Assembly (NCBI RefSeq): GCF_001704415.2
Contig: NC_030836.1
Coordinates: 29,238,001-29,302,000, forward strand
Length of the DNA stretch: 64,000 nucleotides
Reading direction: 5' to 3'
DNA from: Capra hircus
Taxonomy: Eukaryota > Chordata > Mammalia > Artiodactyla > Bovidae
The position numbers were made by a program, and so were the translations under genes. Position 1 is the stretch's first letter. The number at the start of each line of letters is the position of its first letter. Positions 1 through 9,970 of this stretch are shown here, in pieces. Under the pieces are notes generated by a model. That model did no database searches and had not been told where the DNA came from. It was given only the letters and a program-made list of their open reading frames with translations.

Positions 1-104
1 CCTCCCCTCGGGGCTGGCCACAGCTCAGCCTTGCCCCTCTCCACTGGCGTGTCGTCTCCCTGGACCAGGCTCACTTAATTCACCAGTGCCATTAAAGTGG
101 TCAT

Positions 105-280
105 GCACTGAACACTTATGATTGATTAGTCCCTGGGCTGAGAACTTGGTATGCGTTATCTTCTATCATAACAATTCTATAAGTGAGTACTGTTATTGTT
201 CCTAATAACACGAAACAGATAATTCAAAATATGAAATAGTCACTCGAGAGTCAAACAGCTAGTAAGTTTGGAGGCCAGAA
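105..280 (-). repeat. MIR SINE relic, antisense
   Basis: Reads as the complement of a MIR: a degenerate 'ends in -cacttatg ... gttatctt ... acaattct' tail half, then a stretch ending 'cagctagtaag'. This matches the MIR core order from 3' to 5'. Strongly diverged, as expected of a mammal-wide repeat. The boundaries are approximate. Confidence 0.65.
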
Positions 281-937
281 AAACTGATTATAAATGAGGT
301 TTTTGGACTACTACTATAATCTCTTTGTGAGAGGTGCAGGGGCTTGGGGAAAGTTTAATAATGCTGGTGGAGGAATTTTGTAGGGAAGTTTTATCACATG
401 TACAAAGTTCCCTCAGCCATCTCTGATCTGAGATGTCTAATCCCACTGGCTAATTGTGCTCTGGGGAACCATGACACAGAAACTGAATCATGGAGGCCAT
501 TCCCACCCCCTCCCCCACCCCTGCCCTGTCATCAGTCCGCTTATCCTGAGAGGAACGGGGACTGCTGACAGCCATATGCCTGGAAGGCTTTTAGACTTTT
601 CCTAGGAGAAAGTTGGGAGTTGGTGACTAATGTCTGAGTGCGGCCAGGTGTTGAACAGCTGTGGCCTGTCCCCGGGGAGCCTGAGCCTGGTACAGCCAGT
701 CAATCATGCCGGGAGATCAGGCAGAAAGAGGGCAGCCCTCCTGTCTGTTTTCTAGTAGGACCGACAAAGTCCCCCTGGACCAAAGCTACGGGCAGCAGGA
801 GGCCCGCAGGGCCCCCACGCCCACGTGCCCCTGCCCCACCACCTGCCAGGCTCTAATGCCAGAAGGCAGGGGCCCAGGAGGAGTCTATGAACGTGGCTTG
901 TGGCTTTAACACTCACAGAGATTCGTAGTCAGGTTGA
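281..937. other. single-copy DNA, no gene seen
   Basis: No repeat family recognised. Short overlapping ORFs of about 70 codons lie in GC-rich sequence near 640-900 but lack splice context or familiar protein character. I see nothing further here. Confidence 0.5.
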
Positions 938-997
938 TCAGATGGGGCTCAGAGAAGCTAGGTAATTTTCCGAAGTCCGCTAACCGGGAGGTGGAGG
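938..997 (-). repeat. MIR fragment, antisense
   Basis: Short piece resembling the MIR core complement ('gatggggctcagagaagct' followed by a 'taattttccgaag' counterpart of the usual 'taacttgcccaag'). Only about 60 bases, so the call is tentative. Confidence 0.45.
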
Positions 998-1066
998 AAC
1001 CAAGGGAGGAAAGGAAGTTCACGAGGGAGGGGACACATGTATCCCTAAGTCTGATGTATGGCAGAA

Positions 1067-1277
1067 CCCGGGCTTTTCCTGGTGGCTCAGACGGTAAAGA
1101 ATCTGCCCGCAATTCAGGAGACGCGAGTTTGATCCCTGGGTCAGGAAGATCTCATGAAGAAGGAAATGGCAAACCACTCCAATGTTCTTGCCTGGAGAAT
1201 TCCACGACAGAGGAGCCTGGCGGGCTACAGTTGATGTAATCACAGAGTCAGACATGACTGAGTGACTAACACCGTAC
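1067..1277 (+). repeat. Bov-tA SINE with perfect TSD
   Basis: Ruminant tRNA-derived SINE: head resembling 'cctggtggctcag', B-box-like 'gagtttgatccctgg', then the Bov-A body ending in 'gactgagtgactaac'. It is flanked by a 12-bp direct repeat, tgtatggcagaa, at 1055-1066 and 1278-1289, which marks the insertion precisely. Confidence 0.93.
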
Positions 1278-1289
1278 TGTATGGCAGAA

Positions 1290-2005
1290 ACCAACGCAAC
1301 AATGAAAAGCAATTACTCTCTAGTTAAAAATAAATAAATACAAAGAAGAAAATAGAAACCATCTGCGCACACACGCGCACACACAACCCCAGGCCCATTT
1401 GACCCCAGGGCCCGGGCTGCACTCTCCTGCTAGGAACGCAGGCTGGAGGCTGCACACAGAGCCCAGGTGACCTGCAGAGACCGCAGCCAGAGGAAGCGGA
1501 CTGTGTGTGTCTAGAGGGTGCTGGTGAATTAGGTCAGCCCTTCTAGGAGGTCAGGGGGTTCTGAGAAGCCCTCCTGGGAGCTAGGCCCTGGCAAGTCCAG
1601 GCCTGGAGAAGGGAAGGGTAGCCTGCAGGGAAGCAGGGTGGGAGTGGGCGGGTGGGCAGGGAAGTACGGAGGAGTGGGGATGGGGGAGGGGGAGCAGCGG
1701 GAGCCTTGACGCTGTTTAGTTTTGTGCTTACAGACCTTCCTGTCACCCATTTACAGCCCAAGTGAAATCATGAAGGCTGAGGATGAGCCAAGAGTGTCCC
1801 ATAAGGGCGGCGAACTGGCTTTAAAGAATTTCTCACTGGAATCAGGCGCGAATGGCCAGCCTTTGTCCTCAGGGCCACATGCCGCTGGTCTTGGCAGGGG
1901 TGGAGGGAGACGTTTGTTCTAACCTGGCACCAGGGAAGACGGTGGCAAGAAGGGAAAGGTGTCCTGGGAGAGCGGGCAGTATGGGTCTTTCAGGGTACTT
2001 GGGTT
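1290..2005. other. single-copy DNA with a possible exon
   Basis: Holds a short CA-rich tract near 1367-1386 and G-rich sequence at 1620-1700. A candidate splice acceptor, with AG at 1732-1733 after a T-rich tract, precedes an open frame to about 1920. It is listed separately. No repeat was recognised. Confidence 0.45.
1734..1890 (+). other. possible internal exon (weak)
   Basis: Seen: a T-rich tract ending 'gtgcttacag' gives a plausible acceptor, and the frame from 1734 stays open past 1890, reading TFLSPIYSPSEIMKAEDEP and onward. No good donor is evident, with only a weak GT near 1890. I do not recognise the peptide. It could be chance or part of an untranslated exon. No neighbouring exon was found. 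Confidence 0.15.
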
Positions 2006-2207
2006 GGGCTTCCCGGGTGGCTCAGTGGTAAAGAAGCTGCCTGCCAATGCAGGAGACTGGGTTTGATTCCTGGCTCAGGAAGATCCCCTGGAGTAGGAAA
2101 TGGCAACCCACTCCAGTATGCTTGCCTGGGAAACCCCATGGACAGAGGAGCCTGGTGGGCTACAGTCCGTAGAGTTGTGGAGCTGGACACAACCAAGAGA
2201 CTGCGCC
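2006..2207 (+). repeat. Bov-tA SINE
   Basis: Begins 'gggcttcccgggtggctcag', has the tRNA-like B box 'gggtttgattcctgg' and the Bov-A body through 'aaccaagagactg'. A 232-codon ORF starting at 2100 lies mostly in and just after this SINE and is not a gene. Confidence 0.92.
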
Positions 2208-3180
2208 CACAAGAATGGGATGGAAGGGAGTGGACCAGGCTTCCGCTCCCTCCACTTTCTGGGTGGAAAAGCAGTACAGGAGGGAGGCCAGGCCAGGACA
2301 GTCACCGTGCCTGTTGACAGTCTGGTCAGCATGCCGTGCCTGGCTGCTAGGGCTGCGCCCACCCAGAAGCTGCACCCTTTCCTTGGGGCAGACGAGGGAC
2401 GGGTGTGGGGGAGTGTGTCTTCCTCCAGGCTCTGCCCCTCCGTCCACACTTCCCGACCCTGGCCTGCCCACCAGTGCATCGTGGCTTGGGCTGTCTTGGG
2501 AGGTAGGCTGGTGAGCAGCGGAGGCCTGGGGTTGGCCAGATCTCACCCCCTACAGCAGTGCCAAGCTTCCCGCCCACCCAGCAAGGCAGGAAAGTGGATG
2601 GTGAGGTTCAGAGGGGAGCCAGCGGGGAAGGCAGGAAACCCTGCTGTCCTCCCATTACTGAAATCCTCCTGGAGACCCCGACACCCCATTACAACTCGGA
2701 ATCTTATAATTAAATCGAGTCTGCCAGTTACCTCGCAGCACGGCAGCAATTCAAGCTCATTGGAGGCTTTCTTTGTTTACTTTTATTTATTTATTTAGTA
2801 ATTATTTATCCAGCTACATGGAGGCGCTAGCTCCATGTTTCTCTTGCCTTCAAAAAGCACAGATGTAGATAAGAAGTGGGGAGAGGTGAGGAAAGCAGAA
2901 TGGGGGAGTCCAGGGGCTGAGCCCTTGCTGGGTGTACCTCTGGGAGAGGATTAGGGTAAATGCCTTGGGCTGGTTCTAACCCCCTGTTCTTGTCCAAGGT
3001 GCCTTAGGGAAGGTCCACTGTTTCCAGGAAGCTCCATGGAACCCCTTGACCCTGAGGGTCTTGGATGTGGGTCTGAGAATGAGGCTGTGACCGGGCATTA
3101 GGACTAACTTACTCACAGCGCTTGGCAGGCTTAGCAACCCGTCAGACCCAAGCTCACCGCACCTGAGACCACCCTGAAGA
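2208..3180. other. single-copy DNA, includes a TTTA tract
   Basis: No repeat family recognised apart from a short (TTTA)n tract at about 2780-2799. The stretch 2690-2775 is AT-rich with a 'ttataattaaat' motif and looks like possible conserved noncoding DNA. No supportable gene. Confidence 0.45.
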
Positions 3181-3268
3181 AGGATGCTGAGGACAGAGAG
3201 ACACCATGACTTGCCCTATCTCACCCAGCTGCTGCTGGCAGAGATGAGATTTGAACACAAGGCTTGGG
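3181..3268 (-). repeat. MIR fragment, antisense
   Basis: Contains the MIR-complement order: a gacttgccc-like segment, 'cagctgctgctggcagagatgagatttgaac' equivalents, and the start of the 'ccaggct' segment. It is written here only in short pieces. Divergent copy. Confidence 0.6.
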
Positions 3269-3329
3269 GATAAAACCAAGCATCCCCCCACCTTGCCCGG
3301 AGCCCCAGATGCAAGTTGGCAGGCCCAGT

Positions 3330-3560
3330 AACAGAAATCAAAGAGCCTTCTTTCTCTTTAATGATAACCTTTCAGCGGTGAGGGGGTGGAGGAGAGCCTG
3401 AGAGCTTTGATTAAGGAATCAACCTCAAACAGATCCAGGGTAGCAATTCCAAACCACCAGCCATCACTTAATAAGAACATGAAAGTTTATTTACCACAAG
3501 GCCGGCCCAGCAGGAGGCTGATTGCTAATAGGCATGCCATGGGGCTGGGTGAGCTCTGCA
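3330..3560. other. candidate conserved noncoding block
   Basis: AT-richer single-copy block within GC-rich surroundings. Motifs seen: 'ctttgattaagg' (TCF/LEF-like core plus an ATTA site), 'cacttaataag' and 'gctgattgctaat'. These features are typical of developmental enhancers, but conservation is inferred, not measured. Confidence 0.3.
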
Positions 3561-4467
3561 CAGATTGATAGCCGAGCCCCAGAGAGGTGACCCCTTTTGG
3601 GGCTATGAACTTGACGACCCCGCCAGGACAGAGGACGAGGGTGCTGAGATGGTGTGAGAGAGGGAGAGGAAGACACAGGCTTGCCTATCACGGTTGGTGG
3701 GAGGATGGGAAGGAGTTCCAGACTAGCTGACGCCTAAACAAATCTCCCCTGAAGGGAAAATGGGATTTATTCACCACCTGCCCTCACCAACCTGTTGGTT
3801 GGGTCAGCTGTGGGCTGTTCACTACTTCCGGGAGCAGGCATGGGTGGTTCCAGGAATGACCTGAACCGCTGCTGCTCTGTTTGGGAGGAACGGAGCTCAG
3901 AGGTGTCTGGGCTTGTGGGCGGTGGGATCAGTGGTGCCTCCGACGCCCACTGGAAACAATCTTGGACCTTGATTCAGCCTCTGGCTAGTCCACAGAGGAC
4001 AGCAGCCATGGGAGAGAGTCTGGTGGCCGGTCCTGACTGCAGGAGGATTTATATTGACATCTCTGGTTAATCTGGAGAAGGTTCTCTGGCTGGAGGACCC
4101 AGTGCTGTAACCTGGTCTTAGACACACAGAGGCCTTTAAGCCCAGGGCCTGGTGAGTAGGAGGTCCTGGCTTATATACTTTGGACAGAACAGCCAGGTCC
4201 TCCTCTCCAGGATCCTGAGACCAAGGGGGGTCAACACAGGCACATTGCACCATTGACCCCACGGCCCGTGGGACTTCTCATACTGTAGTGCGGCCCTCCC
4301 ACCGCCACTTGGCTCTTGATCTGAGGGTGCCCCTTCATTGTCTCCTACGTTTATGAAAGGGAGACCTCCTGGGCTGTGATAACAAGTGAAGGTACTTGAT
4401 GCAGAAAGCTGGGAGGTAAGGAGAGGTGGGTGTCCCTTTTGCCTGCCCAAAGGTGCGCAACCAAGGC
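3561..4467. other. single-copy DNA, no gene seen
   Basis: Overlapping ORFs of 91 to 121 codons on both strands have no recognisable family and no matched splice sites. A diverged MIR may lie at 4290-4440, but the match is too weak to call separately. Confidence 0.4.
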
Positions 4468-4515
4468 TGGGCACATTGTAAGTGCCTAACACACGGGAGT
4501 TAGAACAATAATATG
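4468..4515 (+). repeat. MIR/L2 3' tail fragment
   Basis: 'ggcacattgtaagtgcctaac' resembles the tail shared by MIR and L2 ('ggcacatagtaggcgctcaa'). Very short and divergent. Confidence 0.4.
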
Positions 4516-5432
4516 ACGCGCTGTTATAAAGGGAAGAGGTGTGCTATAAGTCAGGGCAGGAATGAAATTCTCTAGGACGGAGGTTTGTTTGCCTGAGGGC
4601 TCTGGTTCTGTAGTTTGAATCAAGGCTTCCAAACTGTTGTAAAGGTAATGCTCATAGCAGCTCAGGGGGCCGCTGTGCTCAGCTCCTGGGAGAAAGGGCT
4701 GGGTGGTGGCGGTCCTGATGGGGGTGTCACCCCTGGCTGGCGTGGTAGCGCAGATTCCAGGCTGGCATTGTGCAGAATCAGAAGAGCCAAAGGCCTGAAG
4801 ACAGTCGTTGCCAACCTCGCCAGCAGGTGCGAGTAACTGCAGAGCAAGCGTGGGGCACATACTAAGCACTGGGCGGTGGAGGGAGAAGGTTAAGACAGAT
4901 CCTCAGAGCCTTAGAAACTAGTCAAGGAGTCAGAACAAATAGTCATATAGATCCAGATAAAGAGCCTTTCATGACATGTCTAGTTCAAGCAAGGGATGGA
5001 AGTTTCCACCGGGCCCCGCTCAGGGAGGGTGGCGCACAGCCCTGTAAACCTTCATTTAAGAGGCATGTAGACTAAAGCTGGGAGCACCCAGAGGATGGTG
5101 CCCAGCCGCCGAGGGTCTGGAAGACTGGCCACAAGAGGCCCAGGTGAGGATCATGGTTGGGCAGGGAGGAGAGACCAGACTGACCACGGACTTTGGGGAG
5201 AGGTTGGACGGGGTGCAGGTTATAGGGAGGTAGGTGGCAACTCAGTAGGACAAACTTGCCTTCAGGGCAAGCTGCCCCAGCCTGTTCTTCACAAGGACTC
5301 AGGTGGGACTGAAGCCAGGGGATCCCACAGTCCCCTGGCCTGGCCTGCGGATCTGGGGTGCAGGCACTTGCAGCCAGTGGAGCAAGGACCTACCATGGGC
5401 TTGGGTATCTCTTCCCAGCACTGTGTTGACTG
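4516..5432. other. single-copy DNA, no gene seen
   Basis: GC-rich, with a 112-codon plus-strand ORF at 5095-5433 of low-complexity, Gly/Arg-rich character that I do not recognise. It runs into the poly-A tract. No splice or promoter evidence. Confidence 0.4.
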
Positions 5433-5450
5433 AAAAAAAAAAAAAAAAAA
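5433..5450. repeat. poly-A tract
   Basis: Eighteen consecutive A residues at the left edge of an LTR-like element. Confidence 0.9.
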
Positions 5451-5945
5451 GCACAGCTAAAAGCTGAGAATTATGTTTTATTTGCCAGACAAAACTGAGG
5501 ATTTAAACCTGGGATGCAACCTCTAAGATAGTTCTGAGAGAGGTAAGGGAGGGACCAGGATATATACAGGAGTTTTTGCCAAAAAAAGACTAGGTATTCT
5601 GAACATCAAAAATGACAGTCAATTAAGGAAAACCAGCCATCTCAAGTTAAGGAATTTAGCATTTTTCTGCTAAATTATGGGGAGACACTAAAGTCTGGGT
5701 TCATTCCTTTGATATGCACCTCAGCTCTCTGGGACCAACATCCTGAGCTTTCTCATCCCAGTATCCCCAGGGTCCCTGGTCGGGAGTGGCTGCAGTGACT
5801 GACTGCTTGATGGTGGGCATGCTGTTTCCTCTCTGAGATCCTCAGGGCTCACCATCACGGGAGACTGCCGGCTGCAACATCGCTTGTTTACCAGTATGGC
5901 AGGCAACATTTTTTCACTGACAATGGTGTTTCATGGTGCCACATA
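5451..5945 (-). mobile_element. probable endogenous retroviral LTR, antisense
   Basis: About 500 bases resembling a long terminal repeat common in ruminant genomes. On the minus strand an AATAAA signal near 5480 lies about 30 bases upstream of the poly-T/poly-A edge, as expected near the R/U5 border of an LTR. There is no internal retroviral sequence, so a solo LTR is likely. Family assignment is from memory of the general pattern, and the right edge is approximate. Confidence 0.5.
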
Positions 5946-6549
5946 GGCAAGCCTCACGTCGGCCACGGTGGGAATATTCACACCGGAAAAATCGGCAGAA
6001 GAGCCATCGGGGCCCCTCTCCCGCCTGTTATCTGTCCTGAGAGCAGGACATCCTCACCACCGGCGGAGCCTTCACATTTGAGGAGAGCTCGGTCCACCCT
6101 GTTTTCCGCTTCCAGGCCTTCCATAGACGTGACTGAGGGCCTCCACCTGTGGTTTCTCATCCATCTCCACCGCCTCTCCAGGCTTCGCGCTGTGTTGGCT
6201 GACCACTGAGCTGAAGTGGCCAGGGTCCAGCCAGGAGACGCACATGTGTTCACTCCCTTGTCACCTGGCAGAACAGCCATTCAATGGTTTCATGAAGGAC
6301 TTGCTTCGAAATCTCCAGGGAGGGCACACTCACGACTTCTCCACGGGCAGCCTCTGATGACCACAGCAAGTTCTTTCCTGACTTCTGCAGACGCCTCCGG
6401 CTGCACTCTTCAGCAAATACTCCGAAGATCAGGAAGAGGGATTTCTCTCTACCCTGTTACCACGGTGTCAGCAAGTCACTGGGTGTGAGATTCATAAGGT
6501 GCGGCTCCACAACCCTGGGCACCCCGGGGCAGTGTGACAAAAGCAACAA
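5946..6549. other. CpG-rich single-copy DNA
   Basis: CpG is clearly more frequent here than nearby, especially 5955-6120 and 6300-6430. Long frames are open on both strands: minus 5978-6280 (100 codons) and plus 6216-6488 (90 codons). Neither is recognisable. It could be a decayed exon, part of the adjacent ERV, or chance. Confidence 0.35.
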
Positions 6550-6770
6550 AAATGTACTGCCAGGCTTGGTGTGAAGCACTCTATATAAATTATCTCCTTT
6601 AATTCTTACACCAGTCCTCTGAGAGGTACCCTGGCCATCCGATTGCACAGATGAGGATGCTGGGGCTTGGAGAGGTTAAATATACATGGTCAAGGGTCAG
6701 CTCCTCTATCAAGTGGCTGCACCAGGATTTGAATCTGGGCCTCTGTCTGTCTTCAAAGCCTGAGTTCTCG
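6550..6770 (-). repeat. MIR SINE, antisense, nearly complete
   Basis: Clear MIR complement: 'tttaattcttacacc', 'gcacagatgaggatgctgg', 'gagaggttaaa' and 'tttgaatctgggcctc' occur in the right order. One of the best preserved MIRs here. Confidence 0.88.
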
Positions 6771-7224
6771 TAAATCCTGCCCCCCTGCACCCTTACTTCC
6801 TGTAGCATAATTAGCGTTCCTAGGCCCAGATCTCCTGCTTACACCATGAGGGCATGCTGGCCGCCCTGTGAACACCAGAAAGGAGGCACAGCTCTCCCGG
6901 TTTTGCCTAAGGAGCCTTCTGTGTGCGGAGTGGAGTGGAGCCTGCTCTGCGTCACACTGGCTACTCGGAGGGTGCGGAGCCAGGGAGCTCGAGTCCCTTC
7001 TCCTGGCTGTGGGAAGACCACAGAAAGAGAGGCAGAAGCTGAAAGCTCTGGGGACCTGCCAGCTCCCAGAGGAGAGCACCTGTCAGTGGGGGCCTGATGG
7101 TCCCTTCTCCTCTGTTCTCAGCCAGAGTTTGGCCCTGCCCTCTGCTAGGAGCCTGGCTCTGGGTCAGGCACCAGCGATGCTGTTTCCTGCCGGGAGCTGC
7201 CCAGCTTGAGGCAGATACTGGCCC
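6771..7224. other. single-copy DNA, no gene seen
   Basis: Overlapping ORFs of 60 to 113 codons on both strands, none recognisable. No repeat identified. Confidence 0.4.
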
Positions 7225-7340
7225 CATTTTCCTGGGGATCTGGCTCTAATTAGCTGGGTGACTTTGGGTGAGTCACCTACTCTTTCTGGGTCTCAGGGTT
7301 CTCATTTGCAAAATAGAGACTTTGAACTAAGGCAGGGAAC
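7225..7340 (+). repeat. MIR fragment, sense
   Basis: Core region in sense order: 'agctgggtgactttgggtga', 'tctgggtctcagggttctc' and 'ttgcaaaatagag'. Confidence 0.75.
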
Positions 7341-7712
7341 TTAACCTGAGGTCTGAGGACCTCAAGGGGACTTCCCTCAGGGGTTCTTACACTCTTCTGA
7401 ATCTGCATATAAATCTGAGGCATAGGGACTTCCCAGGTGGTCCAGTGGCTAAGACTCTGTGCCCGGGTTCACCGCCTGGTCAGGGACCCAGATCCCACAC
7501 GCCGCAACTAAGAGTCTGCACGCCACAGCTAAAGATCCCGTGTGCCACAACTAAGACCCGGTGAAGCCAGATAAATGAGTAAATATTAAAACAAAACAAC
7601 CCCCTCACCCGCAACAAACATAACCCTGAGGCATAGGTAGGCATTTTTCTGGGGAGAAAACTGTGGCTTTCATGTATTGTCAAAGAGGCTGGTGCTACCC
7701 GCTCTCAAACTA
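7341..7712 (+). repeat. ancient repeat split by a CHR SINE
   Basis: The outer parts (7341-7426 and 7638-7712) resemble an old mammalian repeat with a 'gaacttaacctgaggtc' beginning and a 'gcatttttctggggag' middle. A similar element is seen near 52.5 kb. I cannot name the family with confidence. A CHR SINE interrupts it. Confidence 0.4.
7427..7625 (+). repeat. CHR-type SINE with perfect TSD
   Basis: Starts 'gacttcccaggtggtccagt', followed by repeated 'cacaactaag' units and an A-rich tail. The flanking 12-bp repeat ctgaggcatagg at 7415-7426 and 7626-7637 defines the insertion. Confidence 0.9.
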
Positions 7713-7715
7713 ATA

Positions 7716-7905
7716 AGTGAAATGAAAGTTGCTCAGCCGTGTCTTTGTGACCCCATGGTCTATACAGTCCGTGGAATTCTCCAGGCCAGAATACTGGAGT
7801 GGGTAGTCTTTCCCTTCTCCAGGGGATCTTCCCAATCTAGGCATTGAACCCAGGTCTCCTGCATTGCAGGCAGATTCTTTACCAGCTGAGCCACCAGGGA
7901 AGCCC
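7716..7905 (-). repeat. Bov-tA SINE, antisense
   Basis: Complement of Bov-tA, from 'agtgaaatgaaagttgctcag' through 'ccaccagggaagccc'. Followed at once by a second, partial copy of its right half. Confidence 0.92.
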
Positions 7906-8025
7906 AAGAATGCTGGTGTGGGTAGCCTTTCCCTTCTCCGGGGGATCTTCCTGATGCAGAAATCTAACTGGGGTCTCTTGCATTGTAGGTGGATTCTTTA
8001 CCAACTGAGCTATCAGGGAAGCCCG
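7906..8025 (-). repeat. partial Bov-tA, tandem to the previous copy
   Basis: Repeats only the tRNA-side half: 'gtgggtagcctttcccttctcc', a diverged B box, then 'gctatcagggaagcccgg'. Head-to-tail with the full copy. It probably arose by unequal recombination or tandem duplication, or by two insertions. Confidence 0.85.
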
Positions 8026-8538
8026 GCCTCTTACCAGAAGGACCCAAAAAGCCCTCTGGATTTAGCAGTTGTTGGGTCTGAAGACCTCCCCTTCCTTGGA
8101 GACTGTAGCTTGGAAATGACGCTGACAGGGAACTGGGGGCTATGAAGGATTCCCATTGCTCTTGACCAGGGCATTTCTTCTAAGTCTTGGAAGCTCTGTG
8201 GGCTGAGGAGTACTTTCAGTGCCTGCCCCTGGCCCAAAATGAAGGCAGGGAGACCTGACTTCCTGACTGCTTTTGCGGTGCCGTCAACTGGGGGTGTTAG
8301 TGTACTTGGTGAGACTTTCCAGGGGACAACTGGGAGCCTCCCTTTCCTTGAGGGCTGGGGAGGGACCACAGGGCTCTGGGAACCAGGACTGGAGGCTGGG
8401 TGGTGACTCCACAGGTTTAACAGGTTTGCCACTCAATTCTTACTCTGTTTGCACAAGGTTAATCCACGTTTTTTCTTGTGTATTTTCTTATGCCTCTGGT
8501 CTTGTGTACATATTTGATTTTGTGCATTAGTCAGAAAT
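8026..8538. other. single-copy DNA, no gene seen
   Basis: A 133-codon minus-strand ORF (8031-8432) has no recognisable family and no clear splice sites. T-rich near 8460-8520. Confidence 0.4.
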
Positions 8539-8652
8539 GTCATAGAATGTTAGAACCAGAAGGGAACTTAGAAATCACCCCCTTCAACCTCGCATGGAGG
8601 AGGAACCAACACTCAGAGGAGCGAGGAGATCTGCCCAGAGCCACAGGGGACA
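8539..8652. repeat. MIR-related (CORE-SINE type) relic
   Basis: 'agaatgttagaaccagaagg', 'gaaatcacccccttcaacc' and 'ctgcccagagccacagg' match a common mammalian relic in which 'agatcatctagtccaacc' precedes a MIR-like core. The subfamily is uncertain. Confidence 0.55.
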
Positions 8653-8984
8653 GGGCTGTGTCCTTCAGTCCTGGACTGGGGGGGATGTTCTCCCCTGCGT
8701 CCCTCCCAGTCTTGTTTCCTGACCCGCCCTCTGCCCCTCCACAGGACTAGTCGTGAAGGCTAGTTCTGATTCCAGTGTTTGGACCTCACTGTTCCTTCCA
8801 CCAGGGATTCCTGCATTCCCCTCAAACATTCATCCCATCCTGCCCATGGTTCATTCCCCTACCCCCGAGGAAACACGCTCTCCATGTGACCCTCTCTCAC
8901 TCATCCATGCAGCTGGGCACCCCTACCCTGGACACCCCCCTGCCTTGCAAGCACTGTAGCTATGAAACTTCCTGTGAATGCAAC
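8653..8984. other. single-copy DNA, no gene seen
   Basis: Pyrimidine-rich on the plus strand. ORFs of 68 and 108 codons at 8753-9101 run into the L2 relic and are not supportable as genes. Confidence 0.4.
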
Positions 8985-9122
8985 GTTGATTTGTTATCTT
9001 TTGTGCTGCCCGTGTTGACACTGAGGTGGGGACCACCTTTACTGACCTTTGCAAATCTGCTACCTAAGTGTGGAGTCTGGCACATAGTAGGCACTCAGTA
9101 AACACACACGATGAGTGACTTA
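8985..9122 (+). repeat. L2 3' end, sense
   Basis: Ends with 'ggcacatagtaggcactcag' then 'taaacacacacgatgagtga', the degenerate L2 terminus. Confidence 0.75.
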
Positions 9123-9339
9123 AGAGGCTGGGACAATCTACCCTTATGTCTTGGAGGACTGCAGGGGGGTGGGTTCAGATCTGAGACTATCTGATGGTTT
9201 GGGAACAGGACTCTGCGTGTCTTCGTCCTTCCCTGGCCCTTCCTTTTTCAGAAATGTGCCTGAATCAGCCCCTGATGGGGGTCAGCCTTACGGGGTTAAG
9301 TTTCAGGTCATTCAGGTTTTCATCTTCAGTTCTGTTCTC

Positions 9340-9480
9340 CATCCACTCATTCATTTCTTCCATATCTGTTGAGCGTTCATTCTGAGTTGGTTCTGCTTGC
9401 TATGGATATGGTGAAGAGACACACAAAGCTTGCCCTCCTGAGCTTATGTTGAAGACACATTACTTAGGGGTAGGAAATGC
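9340..9480 (-). repeat. L2 3' end, antisense
   Basis: Starts with the complementary 'actcattcatttcttcc' tail, then 'tgttgagcgttcattctgag' and 'tgccctcctgagcttatgtt', which is the order expected of an inverted L2 3' end. Confidence 0.7.
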
Positions 9481-9800
9481 CACATCCTTTGGACAAGTCA
9501 CGGGGCCTCAGCATCACCACCCGCAGAACGCTGTCCATGGAGCTGACCTCACCCTGGCAGCGAGGGTGTGTGTCAGGCACCACCCCTGGGCCTGCGTGTG
9601 GCCAGGACCAGTGTGGCTGCTGCTCTGAGGGTAGGTGCACACGCACATGGGCGCTCACTACTTTTTTCCTTCTCTTCCTTCATGCTTTGTTTCTGGGGAC
9701 TCTTTAATTAGCTGAAGTTCAGGAGACTTCTGAGCCACAGGTGAAGTTTTCTGTGCTGGGACGTAAGCTGGAGGACAGGCACTAGGCTTAGCGAGCCACT
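9481..9800. other. single-copy DNA, no gene seen
   Basis: Includes 'ctctttaattagctgaag' near 9700, an ATTA-containing AT-rich core. No repeat family or gene recognised. Confidence 0.4.
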
Positions 9801-9970
9801 CTTTATGCTGGGCACCATGACACACAGCTGTGTCATTTCCTCCACCCAGAATTGGTGAGGGCTCTGTTAGTCTCCCATTTCTCAGAGGAGAAAACTAAGG
9901 CCCAGGTTGGATAAATGCTGGGTCCCAGTCCCACAGCTGTCAGCAGCCAGCAGCCTAGTGGGCTTAGAAA
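9801..9970 (-). repeat. MIR SINE, antisense
   Basis: 'cccatttctcagaggagaaa', 'ctaaggcccaggttg' and 'tcccacagctgtcagcagcc' are the diverged complement of the MIR core. Confidence 0.7.

Noticed and set aside
2100..2798. 232-codon plus-strand ORF
   Set aside because: Begins inside a Bov-tA and continues into single-copy DNA with no splice sites or recognisable domain.
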